A model generated the notes under the pieces. It saw only the letters and a list, made by a program, of their open reading frames with translations, was not told where the DNA came from and did no database searches. A stretch of DNA of 64,000 nt from Bradyrhizobium sp. AZCC 1719 (GTDB lineage Bacteria > Pseudomonadota > Alphaproteobacteria > Rhizobiales > Xanthobacteraceae): NCBI RefSeq assembly GCF_036924525.1, contig NZ_JAZHRU010000001.1, forward strand, positions 7,136,330 to 7,200,329. The letters are read 5' to 3'. Made by a program: the position numbers and the translations under genes. Below are positions 8,246 through 17,074 of this stretch, in pieces; within the stretch, counting starts at the first letter, position 1, and each line of letters starts with the position of its first letter.

Positions 8246-8273
8246 GTCACTTTCCGGTCAGCTAGCCTCAATA
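8246..8273 (+). promoter_or_regulatory. Weak tts box upstream of the nopB operon
   Basis: GTCACTTTCCGGTCAGCT keeps the outer GTCA..TT and AGCT blocks at the right spacing but deviates in the centre, and the distal element (AATA) is poor. It lies 63-90 nt before the nopB start, where a tts box is expected in rhizobial clusters. Confidence 0.45.
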
Positions 8274-8335
8274 GCCTTCCCTGCACCGCATGCAATGCAA
8301 GAGCAGCTTCTCGAACATCAAGCCGAGGCGAAAAC

Positions 8336-8881
8336 ATGTCCTTCGATCCGCTGGCGGCTATCAATGGTGCAGTTTCCACCACGGCGCCCCTGTCTGGAAG
8401 CGCCGCGCCGGCTGGCGATGCCGCGGGTGCATTTTCCCGCGTGGTCGCAAACGCATCGTCGGAGGCGAGCAACACCGCCACATCCCACGCGTCGGCACGC
8501 GCACAGGAAAGCAGGCACGAGGCCACACGTGTGGCGGCCGTGCGAGAGTATCCGCTGACGTCATTGCCGAGAAATCCACATGACGGACTGGGACATCACG
8601 TGCTGGATCGGCTGGAAACACTCTATCGCGGCGATCAGAGGCTGCGCACGGCGAATTCCCATTCCGCAACCGATGCCTCGCCGGTCGCGCTCGCGGGCGC
8701 TGGACTTCCGCGCGGACCCGCCGCTGCGCCGCTAAACGGTGCGACGAGGCCGGATGACGCCTTCAACGTCATGATTCGCAACTTCGAACAAGTCTATCAG
8801 CAATCCATTCAGGTTGGCTTGATGACCAAGAGTACCGGCGCCTTCACCACTTCGATGAACAAACTGATGTCCTCGGCGTGA
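8336..8881 (+). CDS. nopB: NopB (NolB), SctI-type inner-rod or pilus protein
   Basis: 181 residues. The N-terminal 130 are polar and Ala/Ser-rich without a signal peptide. The C-terminal 45 (FNVMIRNFEQVYQQSIQVGL and on to MNKLMSSA) form the amphipathic helix pair typical of SctI inner-rod subunits. The start has AGGCG about 6 nt upstream. First gene of the rightward operon, directly before rhcJ, exactly as in rhizobial clusters where NopB is found on secreted pili. Confidence 0.85.
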   Translation: MSFDPLAAINGAVSTTAPLSGSAAPAGDAAGAFSRVVANASSEASNTATSHASARAQESRHEATRVAAVREYPLTSLPRNPHDGLGHHVLDRLETLYRGDQRLRTANSHSATDASPVALAGAGLPRGPAAAPLNGATRPDDAFNVMIRNFEQVYQQSIQVGLMTKSTGAFTTSMNKLMSSA

Positions 8882-8921
8882 GCAGCGGCTTGGATATTCC
8901 CGACCTCAAGCGGAGACCCAT

Positions 8922-9794
8922 ATGATCGCCGTCCGTGCCGTGGTGAAACTGGTCGTGCTCGCGGTCGTGTTTTGTACTCTGGCAGGATGCCAGACGGAGC
9001 TTTATTCCAAGCTGGACGAGCGCGAAGCCAACAACATGATTGCGCTCCTGCACAAATACGGCATTTCAGCCGAGCGCTCGTTCGCCAAGGACGGCACCAG
9101 TCAGATCAGCGTCGCAGAAAACCAGCTCCCGCAAGCGATCGAGCTTCTCAAGGCAAACGGCTTGCCGCGCAGGACGTTCACCAACATGGGAGAGGTCTTC
9201 AAGAGCAGCGGCCTGATCTCGTCACCGACGGAGGAGCGCGCGCGCTTTATCTACGCGCTGAGCGAAGAGCTGTCGCGCACGATCTCCGACATTGATGGCG
9301 TTCTTTCCGCCAGAATTCACGTTGTTCTTCCAAAGAACGACTTGTTGCGTCAGGATGCGACGCCGTCATCTGCGTCGGTGTTCATTCGTCACGATGCGCG
9401 CGCACCGCTGAAATCGTTGCTGCCGCATGTCAAGATGCTGGTGGCGAACAGCATCGAAGGACTGTCCTACGAAAAGGTGTCGGTTGTGCTCGTTCCGGTG
9501 GAACGTCCTTCCATTGACGTTGCTGCGCCAACGACGGTCGGCGCAGCAACTCAAGCCGGACTGATGGCAGCCCGGCCGGCTGGTTCGTCTCAAGCGCTCT
9601 ATCTTTCCCTCGCGGGCGCCGCGCTGCTCCTGACCGGGGCGCTGGCCTTCTGGCTCGGCCGCCGCCAGGAACGACACGCGCGCGGCGGTTCGTCGCAAGC
9701 GTCCGGCGCCGCCCGCAATGATCCACCAAGAATAAAAAGTCTCTCCTCGAATGATCGTAGCGCCGATCAGGCGGTCGCGCAGCGTGCTGCCTGA
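8922..9794 (+). CDS. rhcJ: SctJ/RhcJ, inner-membrane ring lipoprotein
   Basis: 290 residues. A lipoprotein signal peptide with lipobox LAGC (Cys about 23) precedes the two ring-building motifs of the SctJ/FliF family: TELYSKLDEREANNMIALLH and the longer domain with EELSRTISDIDGVLSARIHV. A C-terminal membrane helix lies at about 226-248, followed by a basic cytoplasmic tail. CGGAGA lies 6 nt before the ATG. Length and architecture are typical. Confidence 0.96.
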   Translation: MIAVRAVVKLVVLAVVFCTLAGCQTELYSKLDEREANNMIALLHKYGISAERSFAKDGTSQISVAENQLPQAIELLKANGLPRRTFTNMGEVFKSSGLISSPTEERARFIYALSEELSRTISDIDGVLSARIHVVLPKNDLLRQDATPSSASVFIRHDARAPLKSLLPHVKMLVANSIEGLSYEKVSVVLVPVERPSIDVAAPTTVGAATQAGLMAARPAGSSQALYLSLAGAALLLTGALAFWLGRRQERHARGGSSQASGAARNDPPRIKSLSSNDRSADQAVAQRAA

Positions 9795-9820
9795 GGTTGG
9801 CGTTTCCGGCAAAGGACTTC

Positions 9821-10486
9821 ATGTCAACCGAATCTACCCTACGCTCCGAATGGAAGGAAATGGCTCCGCCTGATGCCGCGCGGCTCGTTCTCGCCGCTCA
9901 TCCGCGAAGACTGGCGGATACGCTCGACAGCCGGCTCTCCGTCGCCGTCATCGGCCGCCTGCAGGGCTGCCCTCGTCTGCATGCCCGAATTGCGCCGTTG
10001 CTGATCCGGCCGGAGGTCGACGGCCCGGGCGATATGCCCGCAGACGATGCGACTGCGTTGGCGAACCGGCGAGCGACATTCGAACGTCTGTTCCAGGTCG
10101 ATCTGAAGCAGGCATCGTCGCTGGCCGGCGCTGCCTGGCACGCCCGGTCGCTTCGGCAAATGATCCGCGGCCGCGACGTCGCCGATCTTGTCGCCCAAAT
10201 CGGGCAGCGCGCCCATGCATTCGGTTTGCGCCGTGAGGGCTTCGCGCCCGCACTGCATTCCGTCGCGTCCGGCGCTTTGGCCGAACGAATCACGCGCGAC
10301 GGATATGCGTGCCTTGGCGTCTGGTTTTCGTCCTTTCCGCAGCCAATGCGGCAGCAATTATGTGTCCGGCTGCCGCCTGAAAGCGCTGAGTCTTCCGAAT
10401 GGAGCGACGCGCAGCGGAGACTGGCGCTCGGCCTGATTGATCCTGTGCTGTCAGAACTTGACGAGTCGATGAATGCCTCCGCTTGA
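9821..10486 (+). CDS. nolU: SctK/NolU, sorting-platform protein
   Basis: 221 residues from ATG 9821, which has AAAGGA 5 nt upstream; a TTG at 9797 would add eight residues and looks less likely. Cytoplasmic, no membrane segment. Position between sctJ and sctL, length, and weak HrpD/NolU-type features identify it as SctK, the adaptor linking the cytoplasmic sorting platform to SctD. It overlaps the next gene by 14 bp. Confidence 0.85.
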   Translation: MSTESTLRSEWKEMAPPDAARLVLAAHPRRLADTLDSRLSVAVIGRLQGCPRLHARIAPLLIRPEVDGPGDMPADDATALANRRATFERLFQVDLKQASSLAGAAWHARSLRQMIRGRDVADLVAQIGQRAHAFGLRREGFAPALHSVASGALAERITRDGYACLGVWFSSFPQPMRQQLCVRLPPESAESSEWSDAQRRLALGLIDPVLSELDESMNASA

Positions 10487-11111
10487 GCCGCCGGCGCGTC
10501 CCAAATTGAAGCCACGCGGCCCCGTCGTGCGAGCTGAGGAGTTCAACCATTGGCGCGAGGCGGCGCGCGCGGTCGATGCAGCCCACCACTATCTGAAATC
10601 GATGCAGGAGCTGGCCCAGGCTGCCTACGAGCAGGAAAGGCAGCGGGGGTTTCTTGAGGGTCGCGAGGCGGGTAGCCGCGAGGCCGCGCAGCTCGCGACG
10701 AACCTGGCCGGAGAGGCCACGCGCTATCTCGGTGAGATCGAGCGTGCCGTTCCATCCATGATCATGGTCATCGTCGAGCACATTCTCGGCACGTTCGACG
10801 AGGTCGAGTTCGTGACGCGGGCCGTTCACCAGGCGGTGACGACGCTGGCCGGGTCGGAGATATGTCTGCGCGTCGCGCCCGAGATGGTCGAGCCGCTGCG
10901 CCGATCGCTTGACGAGGACGGCTCTTGCGACGTGCACTTGCTGCGCGTCGAGGCCGATGCCGGCATCGCCCCCGGCGATTGTCAGATCGTGACGCAGGCC
11001 GGCAACATCGAGATCGGTCTGGCGGCGCAGAGCCGGGCGCTGCGGAACGACCTGCAGCAGCGGCTGAGCGCGATCGAGATCGCCGGCAGCAATGGACAGC
11101 ACGCCTCATGA
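10473..11111 (+). CDS. nolV: SctL/NolV, ATPase stator
   Basis: 212 residues. An N-terminal helical or coiled-coil region with YEQERQRGFLEGREAGSREA (the FliH/SctL heptad segment) is followed by the globular C-terminal domain with APGDCQIVTQAGNIEIGLAA. It anchors the ATPase SctN to the sorting platform and restrains its activity. It overlaps nolU by 14 bp and rhcN by 4 bp (ATGA), so the stator and ATPase are co-translated. Confidence 0.92.
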   Translation: MPPLEPPARPKLKPRGPVVRAEEFNHWREAARAVDAAHHYLKSMQELAQAAYEQERQRGFLEGREAGSREAAQLATNLAGEATRYLGEIERAVPSMIMVIVEHILGTFDEVEFVTRAVHQAVTTLAGSEICLRVAPEMVEPLRRSLDEDGSCDVHLLRVEADAGIAPGDCQIVTQAGNIEIGLAAQSRALRNDLQQRLSAIEIAGSNGQHAS

Positions 11112-12448
11112 CCGAGGAACGGTTATCCATTCGCTTCGCGTCGCACCTGCCGCGGCTGCATGACGCCGTCAAACAGATTGACACCCGGCCGGTGCGGGGT
11201 CGCGTCACCAAGGCGGTTGGCACGCTCGTTCACGCCGTCGTGCCCAATGTCCGCATCGGCGAATTGTGCACCATAGCGGACGCCCAGGCCGGGCACTCGA
11301 TCAACGCCGAGGTCGTGGGTTTCACCAGCAAGGGCGTGCTGCTCACGCCAATCGGCGGACTGCATGGGCTGTCGATGCGGAGCGAGGTGATACCGACCGG
11401 CCAGACCATGACGACACCGGTTGGCGACGCCCTTCTAGGGCGCGTCATCGACAGCCTCGGGCGCGCGCTCGACGGCGGCGCGCCGATCAACCGTCGCGAG
11501 AATGTCCGTTCCCTGCATGGTCCGGCCCCCAATCCGCTCACGCGGCAGATGATCGATCGTTCATTCAGCGTCGGATTGCGTGCGATTGACGGGCTGCTTA
11601 GCTGCGGCGAAGGCCAGCGCGTCGGCATCTACGGAGAGCCGGGAAGCGGCAAGTCCTGGCTGCTCGCCCAAATCGTCAAGAATGCGGACGCCGATGTCGC
11701 AGTGATCGGCCTGATCGGCGAACGCGGACGCGAAGTGCGGGAGTTCATCACGCGGCAGCTCGGCGAGGCGGGGTTGAAGCGGGCCGTCCTCGTCGTCGCC
11801 ACATCGGACAGGTCGCCGATCGAACGGCTCAAGGCGGCCTATGCCGCAACTGCGATTGCCGAACATTTCCGCGACAGCGGGCGCCGCGTCCTGCTCTTGA
11901 TCGACAGCATCACCCGCTTTGCCCGCGCGGCGCGCGAAATTGGCCTGGCCGCAGGTGAACCACCAACCCGCCGCGGCTTCCCGCCATCTATCTTCGCGAC
12001 CCTGCCGCAATTGATCGAGCGCGCAGGCATGGGTGAGCGCGGCTCGGTGACGGCCTTCTACACCGTTCTCGTCGAAGGCGATGGCACCGGTGATCCGATC
12101 GCCGAAGAGACGCGGGGCATTCTCGACGGCCACATCGTTCTATCGCGCACGCTCGCGAGTTCAGGCCACTTTCCGGCCGTCGACATCCTCGCAAGCCGCA
12201 GCCGGCTGATGGAAGCGGTGGTCTCCCGCGAACATGGCATCGACGCCGGCAAGCTGCGCGCCCTGCTCGCCCGCTACGCGGAAATCGAGTTCCTGATCCA
12301 GGTTGGCGAGTACAAACAAGGAGCAGACAAAGTGGCCGACGAGGCCGTCGCGAAGATCGACAACATTCGATCGTTCCTGAGGCAGCCGGCCGATGAGCGG
12401 ACAACCTTCGAGGAAACCAGACGATGGATGGCACGCCTCACCTCATGA
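11108..12448 (+). CDS. rhcN: SctN/RhcN, T3SS ATPase
   Basis: 446 residues from the ATG that overlaps the nolV stop; the frame is open upstream, but the MTEERLSIRFASHL start and coupling are convincing. Walker A is GEPGSGKS at about residue 178; Walker B and the family signature follow (LLLIDSITRFARAAREIGLA, then GEPPTRRGFPPSIFATLPQL). It hydrolyses ATP to release chaperones and unfold substrates at the export gate. Typical length. Confidence 0.98.
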   Translation: MTEERLSIRFASHLPRLHDAVKQIDTRPVRGRVTKAVGTLVHAVVPNVRIGELCTIADAQAGHSINAEVVGFTSKGVLLTPIGGLHGLSMRSEVIPTGQTMTTPVGDALLGRVIDSLGRALDGGAPINRRENVRSLHGPAPNPLTRQMIDRSFSVGLRAIDGLLSCGEGQRVGIYGEPGSGKSWLLAQIVKNADADVAVIGLIGERGREVREFITRQLGEAGLKRAVLVVATSDRSPIERLKAAYAATAIAEHFRDSGRRVLLLIDSITRFARAAREIGLAAGEPPTRRGFPPSIFATLPQLIERAGMGERGSVTAFYTVLVEGDGTGDPIAEETRGILDGHIVLSRTLASSGHFPAVDILASRSRLMEAVVSREHGIDAGKLRALLARYAEIEFLIQVGEYKQGADKVADEAVAKIDNIRSFLRQPADERTTFEETRRWMARLTS

Positions 12449-12945
12449 CCAATATGCGCGCGCTGTCGCGCTACCGCGCGTTGCGCGAGCAGCAGGCTTG
12501 CCGCCTCATGCAGGCGGATGCCACGGCGCGCGACGGGGCACGCTCGGCAAACGAGGCGGCGGCGGCCGCGCTTGCTTCCGCGGAGGACGATCGAAGGCTT
12601 GGCGAGCAGCGTTACTACCGCGATCTCGCATGCACCGCGCGCGTTACGATCGACATGCTGTATCGGCGGCACGACGAGCTGGTCCGACTGGGCGCAGCGG
12701 TGGAAGGCGCAAGCCGCCTCGCGGAGACGGCGAGCGCGGCGCTCGCGCGCAGCGAGAGCGAGTTGCTCCGGTCCACGGCCGAGTATCGCGTGCGGTTTCG
12801 TGAAGTCAGAAAAGCACGCCTGCTGCAGGGCAAGCTTGAGGATGCCTTCCGTTCTCACATGGCGCTGATCGACGAACTGGACGCGGAAGAACAGCGCAGC
12901 ATTAGGTATGTGAGTAGGCCCGGCGGCCGGAGTGAATGGCCGTGA
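12445..12945 (+). CDS. SctO, ATPase stalk protein (y4yJ/YscO/FliJ-like)
   Basis: 166 residues from ATG 12445, which overlaps the rhcN stop (ATGA); an ATG at 12424 is possible but less likely. Almost the whole chain is an Ala/Glu/Arg-rich coiled coil (RYRALREQQACRLMQADATA and LEDAFRSHMALIDELDAEEQ), the form of SctO stalks that pass through the SctN hexamer to SctV. No clear sequence motif; called from coiled coil, length and position between sctN and sctQ. Confidence 0.85.
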   Translation: MTNMRALSRYRALREQQACRLMQADATARDGARSANEAAAAALASAEDDRRLGEQRYYRDLACTARVTIDMLYRRHDELVRLGAAVEGASRLAETASAALARSESELLRSTAEYRVRFREVRKARLLQGKLEDAFRSHMALIDELDAEEQRSIRYVSRPGGRSEWP

Positions 12946-14051
12946 TGAGTGCCGACGGAGCGCTTGCGACCCACCGAGAGCAGCCGCAGAAGACCGGCGT
13001 CGCGCCATGGCAACCGCGAATGCTGTGCGAACTGCCGGATTTAGCCGTCCTGAACGCTTGTTCCGTCCGGCGCGCGCCGTTCAGGGGCTCCATCGAAGGC
13101 CTGCCGATCGAATTTGACCTGTCGCCCACCTACACGTCTGCGCCGGCCGCCACGGCAGACGATCGTTTCGAAGCGATCCTGAGCTGGGGAGACGCTCAAG
13201 CAATCGCTACGCTTGCCTTCGCACCCGTGCGCCGCCTGTTGGAGCGAATTCAGCCGGAGCTTTCCGACGATCCGCCGAGCGATCCGGCTCTGTCTCTACT
13301 TATGGAACTTGCGCTGGCTCCCCTGCTCGCGAAAATCGAGATGTACACCGGCACGCCGCTCGCGCTTCGGTCATCTTCCCGCCGGGCGGCCGGCGATCTC
13401 CCGAGACCCGGTCCGCAGTCGCGCTGGCTAGTCTTTCGCGGCACGCTGGGTGGCGATCTCCTTGAGCTTGCGCTTGAATTCGACGGTCACGTCGTCGAGG
13501 ACTTCGTCAAGCTCTTCCAGCATGTCGCGCCGGCAAGATTGTCGTTGCCGCAGACATTCGTTCCCATCGTCACGATCCTCGGCGCAGGCGCCGTACGGCT
13601 GCCGGTGCGCACGCTGCAAGACCTGCACCATGGCGACGTGCTGATACCGGACGAATTTCCATTCGAGCGCGGCGAAGTTGCTCTCACGTTCGGGCATCGA
13701 TATCGGGCTATCGCGCGCCTGGAACAAAACGGAGCGCGTGTTCAATCCGCGCTTCAGCACAGCAAGTCAATTCGGGAGATCAATGCGATGGATGGCAAGG
13801 GCACATCCGGCGTCGTCGAGATGGATGATCTCGGCGATCTCGAAGTTCAGTTGACGTTCGAACTGGGTCGACAGACCGTCGAACTGGAGCAACTCCGCAC
13901 GATAGCGCCCGGCTATGTCTTTCCGCTCGCACGTTCGCCGGATGACCCCGTCGACATCGTCGCCAACGGCCGCCGCATCGGCCGCGGCGAGATTGTGCGT
14001 GTCGGTGATGGTCTCGGCGTTCGCCTTGTTCGCCTGTTCGACCATGGCTGA
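12945..14051 (+). CDS. rhcQ: SctQ/RhcQ, cytoplasmic sorting-platform (C-ring) protein
   Basis: About 368 residues. The C-terminal region (about 295-365) is a SpoA/FliN domain: DLEVQLTFELGRQTVELEQL then PGYVFPLARSPDDPVDIVAN and GEIVRVGDGLGVRLVRLFDH. A second SpoA-like region lies near residues 210-270. The ATG at 12945 shares bases with the sctO stop (TGATG); an ATG at 12936 adds three residues but has its GGAG too close. Eight bases overlap sctR. Confidence 0.95.
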   Translation: MSADGALATHREQPQKTGVAPWQPRMLCELPDLAVLNACSVRRAPFRGSIEGLPIEFDLSPTYTSAPAATADDRFEAILSWGDAQAIATLAFAPVRRLLERIQPELSDDPPSDPALSLLMELALAPLLAKIEMYTGTPLALRSSSRRAAGDLPRPGPQSRWLVFRGTLGGDLLELALEFDGHVVEDFVKLFQHVAPARLSLPQTFVPIVTILGAGAVRLPVRTLQDLHHGDVLIPDEFPFERGEVALTFGHRYRAIARLEQNGARVQSALQHSKSIREINAMDGKGTSGVVEMDDLGDLEVQLTFELGRQTVELEQLRTIAPGYVFPLARSPDDPVDIVANGRRIGRGEIVRVGDGLGVRLVRLFDHG

Positions 14052-14700
14052 CATACAGCCCGGCATACTTGCGCTTATCGCGATCACCTTCGGCTTGGGA
14101 TTGCTGGTCTTCGTCGTCGTGACGACGACCTCATTCCTGAAGATCTCGGTCGTGCTGTTCCTCGTTCGCAACGCGCTCGGCGCGCAGCAAGTGCCTCCGA
14201 ACATCGTCCTGTATGGCGCCGCGCTGATCCTCACCGTCTATATCAGCTCCCCCATCATCGAGCAGGTCTACGGGCAACTGAACGATCCGACCCTGCAGTA
14301 CAAGACGTTCGATGATTGGGGCGTCGCGGTGAAGCGCGCCCAGGAACCCGTGCGTGACTATCTGAAACGCTTTACCAGGCCGGAAGAGCGGCAATTCTTC
14401 CTTACCGCCACCGAACGCGTATGGCCGGCCGACATGCGTAATCGCGCGAGCGAGGATGACATTTCCATCCTTGCCCCTTCCTTTCTGCTCGCCGAACTCA
14501 AGCGTGCCTTCGAGATCGGCTTTCTGCTCTATCTTCCGTTCATCACCATCGATCTCGTGGTGACGACCATCCTGATGGCAATGGGCATGTCGCTGGTATC
14601 GCCGACGGTGATTTCAGTTCCGTTCAAGCTGTTCCTATTCATTGCAATCGATGGCTGGTCGCGGCTGATGCACGGGCTCGTCCTGAGTTATGCGCAATAG
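14044..14700 (+). CDS. rhcR: SctR/RhcR, core export-gate membrane protein
   Basis: 218 residues from ATG 14044. Four hydrophobic segments and the FliP/SctR signatures TTSFLKISVVLFLVRNALG, PSFLLAELKRAFEIGFLLYL and PFITIDLVVTTILMAMGMSL are present. It forms the pentameric core of the SctRST pore. The frame is open 43 codons upstream inside rhcQ, which is shadow sequence. Confidence 0.97.
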   Translation: MADIQPGILALIAITFGLGLLVFVVVTTTSFLKISVVLFLVRNALGAQQVPPNIVLYGAALILTVYISSPIIEQVYGQLNDPTLQYKTFDDWGVAVKRAQEPVRDYLKRFTRPEERQFFLTATERVWPADMRNRASEDDISILAPSFLLAELKRAFEIGFLLYLPFITIDLVVTTILMAMGMSLVSPTVISVPFKLFLFIAIDGWSRLMHGLVLSYAQ

Positions 14701-14714
14701 CGGAGGACGCTCTC

Positions 14715-14990
14715 ATGGAAGAAGCCAGCATTCTGACGCACATGAGCACATCGCTCAGCCTGTTTCTCGTGCTGACGTTGCCGCCATTGCTGGCGGCGTT
14801 GGTGGCCGGACTGATCGTCGGGATCCTGCAGGCCGCCACACAGGTCCAGGACCAGACGCTACCGCAGACCGTCAAGCTGCTCGTTGTCGTCGCCGTACTC
14901 GGCTTGCTTTCTCCGCTGCTTGCCGGCCCGCTGATCGATCATGCCCGGCGTCTGTTCACGGAATTTCCTGCGCTCACCACGCGTTTGTGA
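14715..14990 (+). CDS. rhcS: SctS/RhcS, export-gate membrane protein
   Basis: 91 residues, two hydrophobic hairpin segments with the FliQ/SctS motif LPPLLAALVAGLIVGILQAA and TQVQDQTLPQTVKLLVVVAV between them. GGAGG lies 8 nt before the ATG. Full length for the family. Confidence 0.96.
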   Translation: MEEASILTHMSTSLSLFLVLTLPPLLAALVAGLIVGILQAATQVQDQTLPQTVKLLVVVAVLGLLSPLLAGPLIDHARRLFTEFPALTTRL

Positions 14991-15006
14991 GGGATAGTCG
15001 ACCGCG

Positions 15007-15825
15007 ATGACGTCACTGCTCTCATCGGCGGATTTTCAGCAGTTCATTGACGGCGCGTTGACGGCTTTGCTGGGCCTCGGCATCGCCGCCATGCGGACCC
15101 TGGGCATCGCTCTGGTGTTCCCGGTGTTCACCAAGGCGGAGCTCGGCGGCGTCATCCGGTCGGGCTTTGCGCTCGCCATGGGTCTTCCCGTAATGTGGCA
15201 CGTGACCGACAGCATCGGGGCGCTGGGGCCGCACCAGAACGCCCAACTTGTCTTGATCGCGATGAAGGAGCTGATGGTGGGCGGGCTCATCGGCTTCATG
15301 TTCGGCGTGCCGTTCTGGGCCGTCCAGGCGGTGGGCGAGCTGGTCGACGAGCAGCGTGGCGTGACCAACGAGGAGGCCTTCGATCCTGCAACGCGGTCGC
15401 AAGCGTCGTCGCTCAGCCTGTTTCTCGGCATCAGCGCGATCGCCGTCTTCGTCGCCGCGGATGGCCTGCGCATTGTGGCCGGAACTCTCTACGACAGCTA
15501 CGCAATCTGGCCCGTGACGAGCTTTACGCCCAGGCTCACGCTCGACAACGCCCTTTCGATTGCCAAGGCCCTCGATCACATCCTCGGCTACGCGCTGCTG
15601 GTCGGTGGCCCGGTCATCGCACTGTTCCTGCTGCTCGATCTGTCGGTGATGCTGATCGGCCGGTCCGCTCCGCAACTGAACGCGTATGATCTGCCGCCGA
15701 CCCTGAAGAACGTGGTGTTCGTGGTCTTCATCGGCATCTACGCGACATATCTCATGAACTATATGCGGGACGAGCTGGCGGGTACGCACGGCGTCAGGGG
15801 TCAGCTCGAGCGGTTCCTGCAATGA
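15007..15825 (+). CDS. rhcT: SctT/RhcT, export-gate membrane protein
   Basis: 272 residues of the FliR/SctT family with about six membrane segments; MRTLGIALVFPVFTKAELGG and the acidic-loop motif VDEQRGVTNEEAFDPATRSQ are diagnostic. It completes the SctR5S4T1 pore. Overlaps rhcU by 4 bp (ATGA). Confidence 0.97.
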   Translation: MTSLLSSADFQQFIDGALTALLGLGIAAMRTLGIALVFPVFTKAELGGVIRSGFALAMGLPVMWHVTDSIGALGPHQNAQLVLIAMKELMVGGLIGFMFGVPFWAVQAVGELVDEQRGVTNEEAFDPATRSQASSLSLFLGISAIAVFVAADGLRIVAGTLYDSYAIWPVTSFTPRLTLDNALSIAKALDHILGYALLVGGPVIALFLLLDLSVMLIGRSAPQLNAYDLPPTLKNVVFVVFIGIYATYLMNYMRDELAGTHGVRGQLERFLQ

Positions 15826-16862
15826 GCGATGCCAGCGAGCAAAAATCGCTCCCGCCTTCGACGAAGAAGCTTCAGGACGCGCGCAAGAAGGGAAAGATAT
15901 CCCACAGCCACGATTTCGTCAGCGCGGTCGGTGCGGTGGCGGCGATCGCGTATCTGTGGGCATTCTCGGCGAGTATCGTTGGCCTTTGGCGGGACGTGCT
16001 GCTGCTCGCCGTTGGTATGCAAAACGAACCGTTTCAGGTAGCGCTGCCGCAACTGGGCGCAGCGCTGATCGCTTTGTGCTGGCGAACGGTTGTGCCGCTG
16101 CTGACGGTCGCTGTCGCGGCTGCAATACTTGCCAACCTCATCATCAATCGCGGCCTCTTGTTCTCGCTCGTGCCGATGACCCCGGATCTGGAACACATCA
16201 ACCCGTTCACCGGGTTCAAACGGATCTTCGCGCTCAGGAACTGGATTGAGCTTGCCAAGACCGTCGTTAAGGGCGTTCTGCTCGGATCCACCTTCGTCAT
16301 CGTGTTGGCAGGCACGCTGAACACGCTGGTCCGGCTGCCGATCTGCGGCGAAGGCTGCATCGGCTTCGTGTTCGGCAGCATGGCGCAGTTGCTGCTCGGC
16401 ATCGGCATTGCCTTCCTCCTGACGACCGGCTTGATTGACATTCTGCTTCAGCGCTGGCTGTTCCTGCGCGAGATGCGTATGACGATCACGGAAAGCAAGC
16501 GCGAGCTGCAGGATCAGGAAGGCAATCCGCTGGTACGCAGCGCGCGCCGGCGCCAACGTGAGCAGCAGGCCCAGGAACCCGCGATCGGTCCGCGCCATGC
16601 CACGCTGTTCGTGCGCGGCGACGGCGTAGTGATCGGCCTTCGCTATATCAGGGGCGAAACATCCGTGCCCATCGTCGTCTGCCGTGCTAGCGGCGCAGCC
16701 GCCCAATCGCTTCTGGACATTGCAGCATCCGCCCGCATTCCGGTTGTCCCGGATGCGGCGCTTGCCCGCGGCCTGCGGCGCAAGCCGCGGCTCGGCAGCG
16801 CCATCGCAAGCCAGCAGTTCGAACGGGTCGCCCGGGCAATGCTGGCCGCCGGCCTCGTCTAG
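15822..16862 (+). CDS. rhcU: SctU/RhcU, export-switch protein lacking the NPTH autocleavage motif
   Basis: 346 residues. Four membrane segments lie in residues about 30-210, then the linker helix and cytoplasmic domain that normally cleaves itself at N-P-T-H to switch substrate class. Family features around the site are intact (ending in ALRY-like GLRY then RGETSVPIVV), but the tetrapeptide is R-G-D-G, encoded by CGCGGCGACGGC at 16614-16625. Both the cyclising Asn and the following Pro are gone, so cleavage by the known mechanism should not occur. The opening EQKSLPPSTKKLQDARKKGK is the classic family N-terminus. Last gene of the operon. Family assignment is secure; the consequence of the substitution is inference. 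Confidence 0.95.
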   Translation: MSDASEQKSLPPSTKKLQDARKKGKISHSHDFVSAVGAVAAIAYLWAFSASIVGLWRDVLLLAVGMQNEPFQVALPQLGAALIALCWRTVVPLLTVAVAAAILANLIINRGLLFSLVPMTPDLEHINPFTGFKRIFALRNWIELAKTVVKGVLLGSTFVIVLAGTLNTLVRLPICGEGCIGFVFGSMAQLLLGIGIAFLLTTGLIDILLQRWLFLREMRMTITESKRELQDQEGNPLVRSARRRQREQQAQEPAIGPRHATLFVRGDGVVIGLRYIRGETSVPIVVCRASGAAAQSLLDIAASARIPVVPDAALARGLRRKPRLGSAIASQQFERVARAMLAAGLV

Positions 16863-17074
16863 GAGCGTGAACGAACTCATAAATCTATAGACGTTGGCGG
16901 ACGTCCGTTTTGGTGCGTATTACCGACTCAAGTCGGCTTATCAATGTCTCCTATTCCATCGAGAGCGGACTGGTCAGCATGAACGACACGTCTCATTTCC
17001 CGATAACCTCGATGCCACGATTTTCAATATTTTTGCTTTTCTCGCTTGGCCCGTCGTGTCCTCTGTTGCCAAAC

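Noticed and set aside
16923..16936. Hairpin CCGACT-CA-AGTCGG after rhcU as operon terminator
   Set aside because: Six-bp stem with a two-base loop and no following T-run; too weak to call.
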